This document shows, piece by piece, positions 29,341 through 38,364 of a DNA stretch of 64,000 nucleotides. The DNA is from Gemmatimonadota bacterium (GTDB taxonomy: Bacteria > Gemmatimonadota > Gemmatimonadetes > Longimicrobiales > Gaopeijiaceae): the NCBI GenBank assembly GCA_022823365.1, contig JAJDXG010000063.1:62001-126000 (forward strand), written 5' to 3'. Position 1 is the first letter of the stretch. Each line of letters opens with the position of its first letter. A program made the translations under genes and the position numbers. Under the pieces are notes generated by a model. It made no database searches. It was given only the letters and a program-made list of their open reading frames with translations, and was not told the DNA's origin.

Positions 29341-31704
29341 ATGGCGGGCGATTCGGGTGGATTGAGGATGGAGATCGAGGCGCTCCGGGAACGGGTGTCC
29401 AGGCTGAGCACGGCTGTGCTGCGCGCGAGCGCCAGCCTCGACCTCGACACCGTGCTGCAGGAGGTCGTCGACAGCGCACGCGTCCTGACCGGGGCGCGCT
29501 TTGGCGTGATCGTCACCGTCGACGGCACCGGACAGGCTGAAGAGTTCGTAATGTCCGGCTTCGCTCCGGTCGAGCAGGACGAACTGGTCGCCTGGGCGGA
29601 CGGCCCGCAGCTGTTCGAACAACTCAAGAGTCTTGCCGCGCCGATTCGTGTAGGGGACCTGCCGGCCTATGTCCGGGCGCTGGGCTTCTCGGATGACGTG
29701 ATGCCATCGAAGACGATGCTGGGCACGCCGCTGCGACATCGCGACATGAACGTCGGCAACTTCTTTCTCGGCGAGAAGGAAGGCGGGCGCGAATTCACCG
29801 ACGCCGACGAGGAAGTACTGACGCTGTTCGCGGCCCAGGCGGCGACCGCGATCGCCAACGCCCGCGCGCACCGCGACGAGCGCAGGGCGCGCGCGGATCT
29901 GGAGACGCTTATCGAGACCTCGCCGGTAGGAGTGGTGGTATTCGACGGGCCAACCGGCGCCCCGGTGTCGTTCAACCGGGAAGCGCGCCGGATCGTCGAC
30001 GCGCTGAACCACCCCGGGTCGACTCCGGCGCAGCTACTGGAGACGATCACATGTCGCCGCGCGGACGGAAGAGAGGTCGCCCTGGCCGAGTTTTCGCTCG
30101 CGCAGTTGTTGGGCACGGCCGAAACAGTGCGCGCCGAGGAGATGACGCTTTCGGTCCCCGATGGCCGGAGCGTGACCACCCTGGTCAACTCGACTCCGAT
30201 CCAGGAGGAGGACGGCACAGTCCTGAGGGTCGTGGTCACGCTGCAGGATCTGGAGCCGCTGGAGGAACTGGAGCGCATGCGCGCCGAATTCCTTGGCATC
30301 GTGAGCCACGAGTTGCGCACGCCGCTGATCTCGATCAAGGGCTCCACGGCAACCGTTCTGGGCGCATCGCCGGCGCCGGATCCCGCCGAAATGCTGCAGT
30401 TCTTCCGGGTCATCGACGACCAGGCCGACCGCATGCGCGGCCTGATCGGCGAGCTGCTCGACCACGGGCGCATCGTGACGGGCACACTGTCGGTGTCGCC
30501 CGAGCCGGTGGACGTCGTCTCCCTGATAGACCCGGCGCGGAGCGCGTTCGTGAGCGGCACAGGTCGGCACGCCCTCGAGATCGACCTGCCCGAAGACCTG
30601 CCTCGGGTCCTGGCCGACCGGACGCGCATCGTCCAGGTCCTGGGCAACCTCCTGTCGAACGCTGCGAAGTACTCCCCCGAATCGTCGCCCATCCGGATCG
30701 ACGCCAAACGGGAAGGCGTGCATGTCGCGATCTCCGTGAGCGACGGGGGCCGCGGCGTGCCGCCGGACCGACTGTCGCATCTGTTCCGCAAGTACGCGGC
30801 GCCGACGGACGGAGACCGGGAGCGAGGCGGGGCGGGGGCGGGCCTCGGCCTGAGCATCTGCAAGGGGCTGGTGGAAGCGCACGGCGGCCGGATATGGGCC
30901 GAGAGCGGCGGCGTGGGACAGGGCACGCGGTTCACCTTCACGGTGCCCGTGGCCGAGGAGCCCGTCACCGCCGCGCCGGGTCCGGCCCGCCCCGGGCGGC
31001 GCATGGCGGTGGAAGACCATGAGGAGACGCGCATCCTGGTGGTCGACGACGACCCCCGGATGCTTCGGTACCTCCGGGACGCGCTCACCGGGGCGGGCTA
31101 TGCCCCGGTGGTGACCGGGGACCCCGAGGAGGTGGCCAGCCTCATCGCGATGCACAAGCCCGGGCTGGTTCTGCTGGACTTGCTGCTGCCCGGGACCGAC
31201 GGCATCGCGTTGATGGAGCGGGTACCGGAGTTGAGCGACCTGCCCGTCATCTTCATCTCCGCCTACGGACGGGACGAAGCCACCGTCCGGGCGCTGGACG
31301 CGGGCGCGGCCGACTACATCGTCAAGCCGTTCTCTCCATCAGAGTTGACGGCAAGGGTGCGGGCCGCGCTTCGACGGGTAGCCGGTCCCGAGCCTTTTGT
31401 CCTGGAGGAACTGACCATCCGGTACGACCAGCGGCGCGTCGCCGTCGCCGGCCGGTCCGTGCAACTGACCCCCACCGAGTACGAGTTGCTGCGCGTGCTG
31501 TCGGTCAACGCGGGACGGGTGCTGACACACGAGTCGCTGCTGCGCCAGGCGTGGCCACGCGGCGATCGGCGCCCGCCCGACCCCAAACTGGTGCGGGCCG
31601 TCGTGAAGCGGCTGCGGCGCAAGCTGGGCGACGACGCGGCCAACCCGGCCTACATCCGCAATGAGCGCGGGGTCGGCTACTTCATGCCCGCCGGGTCTCG
31701 CTGA
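29341..31704 (+). CDS. Hybrid sensor kinase fused to an OmpR-type response regulator
   Basis: A 787-residue one-protein two-component system. In order: GAF domain (about 15-175), PAS-like domain (about 185-305), HisKA with phospho-acceptor His323 in FLGIVSHELRTPL, HATPase with NLLSNAAKYSPES and SDGGRGVPP and GAGLGLSICKGLVEAHGG, a receiver with phospho-acceptor Asp613 in GLVLLDLLLPGTDG and the lysine in YIVKPFSPSEL, and a C-terminal winged-helix DNA-binding domain ending YIRNERGVGYFM. No transmembrane segment is visible, so it senses in the cytoplasm. The start at 29341 follows GGAAGGGATGAGAGA; a GTG at 29260 would add 27 residues. Having kinase, receiver and output in one chain is uncommon. 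Confidence 0.9.
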   Translation: MAGDSGGLRMEIEALRERVSRLSTAVLRASASLDLDTVLQEVVDSARVLTGARFGVIVTVDGTGQAEEFVMSGFAPVEQDELVAWADGPQLFEQLKSLAAPIRVGDLPAYVRALGFSDDVMPSKTMLGTPLRHRDMNVGNFFLGEKEGGREFTDADEEVLTLFAAQAATAIANARAHRDERRARADLETLIETSPVGVVVFDGPTGAPVSFNREARRIVDALNHPGSTPAQLLETITCRRADGREVALAEFSLAQLLGTAETVRAEEMTLSVPDGRSVTTLVNSTPIQEEDGTVLRVVVTLQDLEPLEELERMRAEFLGIVSHELRTPLISIKGSTATVLGASPAPDPAEMLQFFRVIDDQADRMRGLIGELLDHGRIVTGTLSVSPEPVDVVSLIDPARSAFVSGTGRHALEIDLPEDLPRVLADRTRIVQVLGNLLSNAAKYSPESSPIRIDAKREGVHVAISVSDGGRGVPPDRLSHLFRKYAAPTDGDRERGGAGAGLGLSICKGLVEAHGGRIWAESGGVGQGTRFTFTVPVAEEPVTAAPGPARPGRRMAVEDHEETRILVVDDDPRMLRYLRDALTGAGYAPVVTGDPEEVASLIAMHKPGLVLLDLLLPGTDGIALMERVPELSDLPVIFISAYGRDEATVRALDAGAADYIVKPFSPSELTARVRAALRRVAGPEPFVLEELTIRYDQRRVAVAGRSVQLTPTEYELLRVLSVNAGRVLTHESLLRQAWPRGDRRPPDPKLVRAVVKRLRRKLGDDAANPAYIRNERGVGYFMPAGSR

Positions 31705-31863
31705 AGGCAGTCCCCTCGCCGCGACCCTGCTCCCAGGTCCATTGGTTGCTCGCGAACACCTTTCGTGCCAACGTGTTTCCGCATTCCGGCGTGTCCGGTC
31801 CCGCCCGTGCGAACCGGAGCCGGAACCTGATCCCGATTCCGGCATACTTCGGAGACCGTGACA

Positions 31864-31878
31864 CCGCCCGTTGGGCGG
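31864..31878 (+). terminator. GC-rich hairpin after the hybrid kinase gene
   Basis: CCGCCC (31864-31869) and GGGCGG (31873-31878) form a six-base stem with a GTT loop, outer bases CGTG and CACG possibly extending it. It lies 160 bases past the kinase stop and 54 bases before the oxygenase start. There is no T-run; it may be a terminator or a leader structure. The rest of this 227-base gap shows nothing I can name. Confidence 0.3.
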
Positions 31879-31931
31879 GACAAACCACGTTGTGCGCCGG
31901 ATCAGACCGTCGTCGACACCGGATTCCCACC

Positions 31932-32756
31932 ATGAGTCGAAACGCCATCACCTTCACGCCGGTGACCCCCGTAATCGGCGCCAACGTCGACGGGATCGAC
32001 CTCGGCAATCTGTCTGACTCCGAGTTCGCCGTTCTGTACGACGGCCTCATGGACCACGGGGCGCTCTTCTTCCGCGACCAGGACATCTCCATCGAGAGCC
32101 AGAAGCTGCTGGGACAGCGCTTCGGAAAGCTGGTCGCGCATCCCAACGACCCGGGGGTGGACGGCCATCCCGAGGTCATGCCGATTCACGCGGACGAGAA
32201 CTCGGTGCGTGCGACCGGCGAGGAGTGGCACTCCGACGTGTCGTGCGACCCGCTCCCGCCCATGGGCTCGATCGTGCGCATGCATACCGTCCCGGAGACC
32301 GGCGGAGACACCCTGTTCGCCTGCATGTACGCCGCGTACGCGGCCCTCTCCGAGCGGATGCAGGCTCTGCTCAACGGGCTGCGGGCGGTGCACGACGGCG
32401 CGCCCTACTACCAGCGCGTGAATCGGCTGCTCGACCGCGACCACCGGGGGCGCACCTACCCGCGGGCGGAGCACCCCGTCATCCGCACCCATCCCGTGAC
32501 CGGCCGCAAGGCGCTCTTCGTCAACAAGCTGTTCACGCAGTGCATCATCGACCTTCCCAACGGCGAGAGCCGGGCCCTTCTCGACTTCCTGTTCGACCAT
32601 GTCAGCCGTCCTCACTTTCAGTGCCGCTTCCACTGGCGGCCCAATTCGGTGGCCATGTGGGACAATCGGTGCACGCAGCATCACGCGATCTGGGACTACT
32701 GGCCCGCAACCCGATCGGGATACCGCGTAACCATCCAGGGAGAAAAGCCAGAATGA
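31932..32756 (+). CDS. TauD/TfdA-family Fe(II)/2-oxoglutarate dioxygenase
   Basis: A 274-residue member of the TauD/TfdA family, which hydroxylates sulfonates, herbicides, carnitine-type or other small acids using 2-oxoglutarate. The iron ligands are the HxD pair in EEWHSDVSCDP and the distal histidine in DNRCTQHHAIWDYWPATRSGYRV, where the arginines bind 2-oxoglutarate. The N-terminal ITFTPVTPVIGANVDGIDL and ALFFRDQDISIESQ blocks are also typical. The ATG at 31932 was chosen because the family's N-terminus begins there; an upstream frame extension is not conserved-looking. The stop overlaps the next start (ATGA). Substrate unknown. Confidence 0.9.
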   Translation: MSRNAITFTPVTPVIGANVDGIDLGNLSDSEFAVLYDGLMDHGALFFRDQDISIESQKLLGQRFGKLVAHPNDPGVDGHPEVMPIHADENSVRATGEEWHSDVSCDPLPPMGSIVRMHTVPETGGDTLFACMYAAYAALSERMQALLNGLRAVHDGAPYYQRVNRLLDRDHRGRTYPRAEHPVIRTHPVTGRKALFVNKLFTQCIIDLPNGESRALLDFLFDHVSRPHFQCRFHWRPNSVAMWDNRCTQHHAIWDYWPATRSGYRVTIQGEKPE

Positions 32757-33091
32757 AGATCCGGAGCGAACATCAGGACCGGGCACTCGTCGTGAGCGTG
32801 AGCGGCCGAATCGACTCCGGCAACGCGCGCGACTTCCAGTCCGGGATGGACGGCCTCCTCGACAAGGGAGGCAGGGGCGTGATCCTGGACTGTGAGCAGC
32901 TCAGCTACGTGAGCAGCGCCGGGCTGCGCGTCCTGCTCCGGGTCACCCGGCATCTCGACCAGAAGCACGTCCCCTTCGTGGTATGCTCGCTGTCGCCCAT
33001 GATTTCCGAGGTCTTCCAGATCAGCGGCTTCGACAGGATCATCCCGGTCGCGACCTCCCGCGCCGACGCCCTCGCCACCCTTCCCCGCTAA
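32753..33091 (+). CDS. STAS-domain protein (anti-sigma factor antagonist type)
   Basis: A 112-residue single STAS domain of the SpoIIAA/RsbV type. Proteins of this kind bind an anti-sigma kinase and are switched by phosphorylation of a serine. The core reads VVSVSGRIDSGNARDFQ and then LDCEQLSYVSSAGLRVLLR, with the phosphorylatable serine in the SSAGL motif. The start overlaps the stop of the TauD-like gene; hisG begins 33 bases later. No partner kinase or phosphatase is nearby, so it may work with distant partners. Confidence 0.9.
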   Translation: MKIRSEHQDRALVVSVSGRIDSGNARDFQSGMDGLLDKGGRGVILDCEQLSYVSSAGLRVLLRVTRHLDQKHVPFVVCSLSPMISEVFQISGFDRIIPVATSRADALATLPR

Positions 33092-33124
33092 CAGCCATTC
33101 CCGGACCTGAACGGGGAGAATCGC

Positions 33125-33994
33125 GTGCCGCCCCTGAGAATCGCGCTGCCCAACAAGGGCCGCCTGTCGAAGAGCGCCCTGGCGCTCCTGCGCAAGGCCG
33201 GGCTGCGCGCCCGCATGCGCAGCGACCGCTCCCTCACGGCGCCTCTCGGCAACGATCATCAGGCCATCTTCCTGCGGGCGGCCGACATCCCGGAGCTGGT
33301 GGCGGACGGAGCGGCGGAGGTGGGTGTCACGGGCGCGGACCTGGTCGCCGAGAGCGGCTGCGAGGTGCGCGAACTGCTGGACCTGGAGTTCGGCCGATGC
33401 CGGCTCGTGGTCGCGGTGCAGGATGAGAGCGACATCCGCGGCATCGCCGACATCCCCGCAGGCACGCGCGTGGCCACCGCGTTTCCGCGGCTGACGCGAT
33501 CGTATTTCGAGAGGTTCGGCATCGCGGTCGATATCGCAACCGTGTCCGGAGCCGCCGAAATCGCGCCCCATCTGGGGGTGGCCGAGATCATCGCGGACCT
33601 CACGGCGACGGGCTCCACGCTGCGCGTGAACGGGATGCGGGAGGTGGAAACCATCCTGGAGTCCACCGCCCGCCTGATCGCAGGCGAAGCGGTGCTGGAG
33701 CAGGCCGGCTTCGCCGACAGGATCTCCGAACTCTGTCTGGCGCTCGAATCGGTCCGTCTCGCGCGCGAGAAGCGATACCTGATGGCGAACGTGCCCCGTG
33801 ACCGGCTGGATGAGGTCAGGCAGGTCATACCCGGCATTTCCGGGCCGACCATCGTCGAGGTGATGGGAGGGGGCCCCTGGGTCGCGGCGCACGCGGTGGT
33901 CGACGCGGATTGCCTTTCCAGCACGATTCCGCGACTGAAGAGGCTCGGGGCGGAGGGCATCCTGGTAACCGCGATCGAGAGGCTGATGCCTTGA
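33125..33994 (+). CDS. hisG: ATP phosphoribosyltransferase, long form
   Basis: The first enzyme of histidine synthesis, joining ATP and PRPP. At 289 residues it is the long form, with a C-terminal regulatory domain (about 205-289, including KRYLMANVPRDRLDEVRQVIPGISGPTIVEVMGGG), so it should be feedback-inhibited by histidine without HisZ. The N-terminal LRIALPNKGRLSKSALALLRKAGL and the PRPP-binding ADLTATGSTLRVNGM are clear. GTG start at 33125 with GGGGAG upstream. It heads the his operon: the downstream hisD starts at a TTG overlapping its stop. Confidence 0.96.
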   Translation: MPPLRIALPNKGRLSKSALALLRKAGLRARMRSDRSLTAPLGNDHQAIFLRAADIPELVADGAAEVGVTGADLVAESGCEVRELLDLEFGRCRLVVAVQDESDIRGIADIPAGTRVATAFPRLTRSYFERFGIAVDIATVSGAAEIAPHLGVAEIIADLTATGSTLRVNGMREVETILESTARLIAGEAVLEQAGFADRISELCLALESVRLAREKRYLMANVPRDRLDEVRQVIPGISGPTIVEVMGGGPWVAAHAVVDADCLSSTIPRLKRLGAEGILVTAIERLMP

Positions 33995-35283
33995 AACTGG
34001 CCTTCGATGCGCCCCTCGAGGCGATGAGCGCGGATGAACGCCGCCTGCTGCTGGAGCGGCGCCCTCCCGAAGAGGCGGGCGTGCGCGAGGCGGTGGCCGC
34101 GATCGTCGCCGACGTGCGCGCGCGCGGCGACGACGCCCTGCGCGAACTGGCGCGCGAGCACGACCGGGTCGAACTGGACGCCCTTGAGGTTCCGCGCACC
34201 CGATGGCGGGAGGCGGCGCGCCGGCTCTCCGCAGACGTGACCGCAGCACTCGAGCGCGCAGCCGCCAACATCGCCGCCTTCCACCGCGCGCAACTGCCCG
34301 CCGACTGGGAGATGGAGACCGAGCCGGGCGTGGTGGTCGGGCGGCGCCGGGTGCCGCTGGCCGCCGCCGGAGTGTACGCGCCGGGCGGCCTGGCCGCCTA
34401 CCCGTCCAGCGTCCTGATGGGCGTGATCCCCGCCCGCGAGGCCGGGGTCGGAGAGGTGGTGGTGTGCTCCCCGCCCGGGCCGGACGGCGAACCCCCCGGG
34501 GCCATCCTGGCCGCGTGCGCGCTGGCGGGCGCTTCCCGGCTGTTCGCAGTGGGGGGGGCGGGCGCGGTGGCGGCCATGGCATACGGCACCGAGTCGGTGC
34601 CCGCGGTCGACGCGGTGGTGGGGCCGGGAAACCGCTGGGTCACCGAGGCCAAGCGGCAGGTGGCGGGCGACGTGGTCATCGATGCGCCCGCCGGGCCCTC
34701 CGAGATCGCCGTGGTGGCGGACGGCACCGCACCCGCCCGACTGGTCGCGCTCGAGATGGCCGCCCAGGCCGAGCACGACCCCGACGCATCGGCCGTGCTG
34801 ATCACGCCCAGCGCCCGCCTCGCCGCGGATGCGAGGCGGGCGCTGGGCGCGGTCGTGGCGGAGTCGGCGCGGCGGCAGGTGGTCGGCGAGGCGCTGGCCG
34901 CCCGCGGCGCGATCGTCCTGACGCGCTCGCTCGGCGAGGCCACCGGCTTCGCCCGCGCGTACGCGCCCGAACACCTCGCCCTGTACGTCGCCGACCCGGA
35001 CGCCGCCATGGAGCAGGTCCCCACCGCAGGCACGGTCTTCCTGGGACCGGCCAGCTCGGTCGCCTTCGGAGACTACATGACCGGCGCCAACCACGTCCTT
35101 CCCACCGGGGGCCTGTCGCGGTCGTATTCGGGCCTGTCGGCCGACCACTTCGTGCGCTCGTTTACCTGGCAGCGCATTCTGCCCGAGGCGGCCGCGTCGC
35201 TGGCGCCTCCGGTGGCTCGCCTCGCCCGGCTGGAAGGACTCCCCGGACACGCCGAGACCGCTCTTGCAAGGATCGCCCCATGA
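33991..35283 (+). CDS. hisD: Histidinol dehydrogenase
   Basis: A 430-residue zinc enzyme that oxidises histidinol to histidine in the last two steps of the pathway. The family signatures are present: GPGNRWVTEAKRQVAGDVVIDAPAGPSEIAVVAD, the zinc and catalytic residues in MAAQAEHDPDA, then APEHLALYV and FGDYMTGANHVLPTGG. I take the TTG at 33991, which overlaps the hisG stop (TTGA) and gives an N-terminus starting KLAFDAPLEAM; the frame is open further upstream within hisG but that extension is not family-like. Confidence 0.96.
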   Translation: MKLAFDAPLEAMSADERRLLLERRPPEEAGVREAVAAIVADVRARGDDALRELAREHDRVELDALEVPRTRWREAARRLSADVTAALERAAANIAAFHRAQLPADWEMETEPGVVVGRRRVPLAAAGVYAPGGLAAYPSSVLMGVIPAREAGVGEVVVCSPPGPDGEPPGAILAACALAGASRLFAVGGAGAVAAMAYGTESVPAVDAVVGPGNRWVTEAKRQVAGDVVIDAPAGPSEIAVVADGTAPARLVALEMAAQAEHDPDASAVLITPSARLAADARRALGAVVAESARRQVVGEALAARGAIVLTRSLGEATGFARAYAPEHLALYVADPDAAMEQVPTAGTVFLGPASSVAFGDYMTGANHVLPTGGLSRSYSGLSADHFVRSFTWQRILPEAAASLAPPVARLARLEGLPGHAETALARIAP

Positions 35284-36407
35284 CCCCGTTCCCCCGCGAA
35301 GGCTTTCGCGCTCTCAGGCGCTACACCCCGATCGAGGACCCGGTCGAGATCGAGCTGTCCGACAACACCAACCTCTGGGGTTGCCATCCCGACGCTCTTG
35401 CGGTGATGCGCGACGCCGGCTCGGGCGACATCTCCAACTATCCGCAGGCCTACTCGAGCGATCTTCGCGACGCCGTCGCCGACACGTTCGATGTCCCCGC
35501 CGATTGCGTCATCACCGGATGCGGCTCCGACGACGTCCTGGACTCGACCTTCCGGGCGGTGTGCGATCCGAGTGCGCGGGTGGCGTTTCCAAACCCCACC
35601 TTCCTGATGATCCCGCACCTGCTGGTCGTGAACAGTCTGCAGGGGGTTCCCCTGGGAGACGCGCGCCGGCCGCCCTCGCCCCGGCAGCTGCTCGATGCCG
35701 GCGCGGACCTGATCTACGTCTGCACCCCGAACAACCCCACCGGAACAGCCCTCTCCCGGGCCTGGATCGACGAGCTGCTGGACGGCGTGGGGGCTACCGG
35801 TCCAGTCGTCATCCTCGACGAGGCGTACTACGAGTTCAACGTGGCATCCCCCGGCTACGACCCGGGTGACACATCGCTCATCGAACGCGCGCTCGCGGTT
35901 CCGCGCATCATGATCGCGCGCACCTTCTCGAAGGCGTACGGCCTCGCCGGGCTGCGCGCCGGGTTCGGCATCGCCCATCCGGATCTGCTGGGTGAAGTCG
36001 AGAAGGCCCGCGGTCCTTTCAAGGTCGGTCTGCTCGCGGAACGGGCGGCGGCGGCGGCGCTGCGCGACCGGTCCGGCTGGCTCGAGCCCACCGTGCGCGA
36101 GATCGTCGCCTGCCGCAAGCAGCTGGTGGCCGAACTGCGGCGGCGCGGCGGCGATCCGCTGCCCTCTTCCGCGAACTTCATCATGCTGCCGGTGCCGGCT
36201 CCCGCGGTCGAGGTGACGCGGGAGATGATCGCCCGGGGCATCGCCGTGCGGCCCTTCCCCAACGTGCCCGGGGTTGGCGAGGCGCTGCGCGTGACGGTGG
36301 GCCCGCCGCCGGTCATCGAGCGGTTCATCGAGGCGTGGGTCGATGTCTGCCACCCGGTCGCCGGGGATGCCAGCCAGGGAGCCGTCGCAGCGGAGGCCGC
36401 CGGATGA
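35280..36407 (+). CDS. hisC: Histidinol-phosphate aminotransferase
   Basis: A 375-residue fold-type I PLP aminotransferase that makes histidinol phosphate from imidazole-acetol phosphate. Family blocks include VEIELSDNTNLWG, TGCGSDDVLDSTFRAV, YVCTPNNPTGTALS, and the PLP lysine in RTFSKAYGLAGLR. The start overlaps the hisD stop (ATGA) and its own stop overlaps the hisH start. The context inside the his operon settles the substrate among the many related aminotransferases. Confidence 0.94.
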   Translation: MTPFPREGFRALRRYTPIEDPVEIELSDNTNLWGCHPDALAVMRDAGSGDISNYPQAYSSDLRDAVADTFDVPADCVITGCGSDDVLDSTFRAVCDPSARVAFPNPTFLMIPHLLVVNSLQGVPLGDARRPPSPRQLLDAGADLIYVCTPNNPTGTALSRAWIDELLDGVGATGPVVILDEAYYEFNVASPGYDPGDTSLIERALAVPRIMIARTFSKAYGLAGLRAGFGIAHPDLLGEVEKARGPFKVGLLAERAAAAALRDRSGWLEPTVREIVACRKQLVAELRRRGGDPLPSSANFIMLPVPAPAVEVTREMIARGIAVRPFPNVPGVGEALRVTVGPPPVIERFIEAWVDVCHPVAGDASQGAVAAEAAG

Positions 36408-37006
36408 CGCTGCGCGTCGGCGTCTTCGACTACGGCGCGGGCAACCTGCATTCCCTGGTCAAGGCGATCGAGGTCTCGGGCGCGTCCACGCAGGTCTTCA
36501 CCGACTGCCGGGAGGCGCTCTCGGCGGACGCGCTGGTTCTTCCCGGGGTGGGCTCCTTCGCGACCGCCGCGCGTGCTCTCGGCGGCGCGGGAGACGAGGT
36601 GCGGGAGGCGCTGGCGGAGGGTCTGCCGTGCCTGGGGATCTGCCTCGGCATGCAGATCTTGTTCGAGGAGAGCGACGAGGGCGGCGGCCCGGGCATCGGC
36701 CTCCTGCCGGGACGCGTGGAGCGGCTCCAGGGAGAGATCGTGCCCCACATGGGATGGAACGACGTGGCCACGGGCGGCGATCCGCTCTTCGCTGGCACGC
36801 CGAACCTCATCGCGTATTACGCCAACAGCTACGTCTGTCGCCCCCGGGACGAGGATTCGGTGACCGCCTGGTCCGAGTACGAGGGCGACCGGTTCGCGGC
36901 CGCCGTGCGCCGCGGGCGCTGCTGGGGAACCCAGTTCCACCCGGAGAAGAGCTCCCGGCCCGGGCTGCGCATCATCGCCAACTTCCTGAAGGAGGCGGCC
37001 CGGTGA
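36404..37006 (+). CDS. hisH: Imidazole glycerol phosphate synthase, glutaminase subunit
   Basis: A 200-residue class I glutamine amidotransferase that feeds ammonia to HisF. The nucleophilic cysteine is in PCLGICLGMQILFEES, the catalytic histidine and glutamate are in WGTQFHPEKSS, and the N-terminal VGVFDYGAGNLHSLVKAIE is diagnostic. The start overlaps the hisC stop. A 55-base gap follows before hisA; no separate signal was seen in it. Confidence 0.96.
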   Translation: MTLRVGVFDYGAGNLHSLVKAIEVSGASTQVFTDCREALSADALVLPGVGSFATAARALGGAGDEVREALAEGLPCLGICLGMQILFEESDEGGGPGIGLLPGRVERLQGEIVPHMGWNDVATGGDPLFAGTPNLIAYYANSYVCRPRDEDSVTAWSEYEGDRFAAAVRRGRCWGTQFHPEKSSRPGLRIIANFLKEAAR

Positions 37007-37061
37007 CCCGGGGATCGGCCCGGCGGAACGACCTGCTTGAAACGGCAGCCGGGGCCCCGCC

Positions 37062-37775
37062 GTGATCGCCGTTCCCGCCATCGATCTCAGCGGCGGTCGC
37101 TGCGTCCAGTGGGTGGGCGGACTTCCCGAGACCGAGCAGGTCTCCCTCCCCGACCCGGCAGCGGTCGCCGCGCGCTGGTGGCGCAAGGGCTTCAGCGCCC
37201 TGCACGTGGTGGATCTGGACGCCGCGCTGGGCAGGGGCGACAACCGCGCCCTGGTGCGCGAGTTGATGGCCTGCACGGACGCAGTCACCCAGTTCGGGGG
37301 CGGGGTGCGCGACCGAGAGGGCATCGAGCGGGCGCTCGCGGACGGCGCCGACCGGGTCATCGTGGGGACCCGGGCCGTCGAGGATTCCCCGTGGCTCGCC
37401 CGCGCGGCAGCAACATTCCCCGGCCAGGTCGTGGTCGCGGCCGACATGCGTGACGGGATGGTGCTGCGCCGGGGCTGGACCCGCAGCAGCGAAACCACCA
37501 TCGAGGACTTTCTGGCGGCGTTGGACGATCTTCCCCTGGCGGGCGTACTGTGCACGGACGTGGCGCGCGAGGGCCGCGTGCAGGGCAGCGACCTGCGTCG
37601 GGCCGAGACCGTCATCCGGGCGTCGTCGCATCCCGTATGGATGTCCGGGGGTATCAGTTCCGTGGAAGAGTTGCGGCGTCTGCGTGGGATGGGAGCCGCT
37701 GGAGCGGTCCTGGGTATGGCCCTCTACGACGGTACCCTGCCCGTCGAGGCGGTGGCGCGCGACTTCGGCGGATGA
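37062..37775 (+). CDS. hisA: ProFAR isomerase
   Basis: A 237-residue TIM barrel that isomerises the aminoaldose ProFAR to the aminoketose PRFAR. The two catalytic aspartates are in VPAIDLSGGRCV near the N-terminus and in VLCTDVAREGRVQG, and phosphate loops appear as FGGGVRD and WMSGGISSVEEL. The half-barrel repeat with HisF is visible. GTG start. Distinguished from HisF by the AIDL and TDVAREG motifs and by the neighbouring hisF. Confidence 0.94.
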   Translation: MIAVPAIDLSGGRCVQWVGGLPETEQVSLPDPAAVAARWWRKGFSALHVVDLDAALGRGDNRALVRELMACTDAVTQFGGGVRDREGIERALADGADRVIVGTRAVEDSPWLARAAATFPGQVVVAADMRDGMVLRRGWTRSSETTIEDFLAALDDLPLAGVLCTDVAREGRVQGSDLRRAETVIRASSHPVWMSGGISSVEELRRLRGMGAAGAVLGMALYDGTLPVEAVARDFGG

Positions 37776-37803
37776 GGCAATCGAAAGGCAAGGAGCGGTG
37801 ACG

Positions 37804-38355
37804 ATGGGCGAGATCCTGCGCGAGACCGGCGAGACGCGGGTCCGCGTCACGGTGGACCGCGGAGACCGGCCTCCCCGCATCGACACCGGAGACGGCTTTC
37901 TCGATCACATGCTCGTGACGTTCGCCCGCTACGCCGGGCTCGAGCTCGAGGTCGAGGCGCGCGGCGACCTGCACCACCATCTCGTGGAGGACGTGGCGAT
38001 CGCGCTGGGGATGGCGCTGGCCGACATCGTCCCCGAGCACGCGGCGCGCTACGGCTGGGCTCTGGTCCCGATGGACGAGGCGCTGGTCGAGGCCGCGATC
38101 GACGCCGGGGGGCGGGCGTATTACGCCGGCGATCTCCCCACCAGCCTCGCCGATCACTTCTTCCAGAGCCTTTCCACGCATCTCGCCGCGACCTTGCACA
38201 TCCGCGTCGTCCGGGGCCGCAACCGCCATCACGTGATCGAGGCCGCGGTGAAGGCGACGGGGTTCGCCCTGCGCCAGGCGCTCGAGGAGGGCGACAGCGT
38301 CTTCAGCACCAAGGGCGCGGTGCGGGTAACCCGCGATCCCGCTCCGGGCAACTGA
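37804..38355 (+). CDS. hisB: Imidazoleglycerol-phosphate dehydratase
   Basis: A 183-residue manganese-dependent dehydratase, monofunctional (no histidinol phosphatase domain). Metal-binding histidine clusters are visible: DGFLDHML, GDLHHHLVEDVAIALG, and NRHHVIEAAVKATGFALRQAL, with the FFQSLSTHLAATLHI segment between. The start ATG has AGGAG eight bases upstream; an in-frame GTG six bases earlier is too close to it. A separate histidinol phosphatase must exist elsewhere. Confidence 0.95.
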   Translation: MGEILRETGETRVRVTVDRGDRPPRIDTGDGFLDHMLVTFARYAGLELEVEARGDLHHHLVEDVAIALGMALADIVPEHAARYGWALVPMDEALVEAAIDAGGRAYYAGDLPTSLADHFFQSLSTHLAATLHIRVVRGRNRHHVIEAAVKATGFALRQALEEGDSVFSTKGAVRVTRDPAPGN

Positions 38356-38364
38356 GACCCCGTC

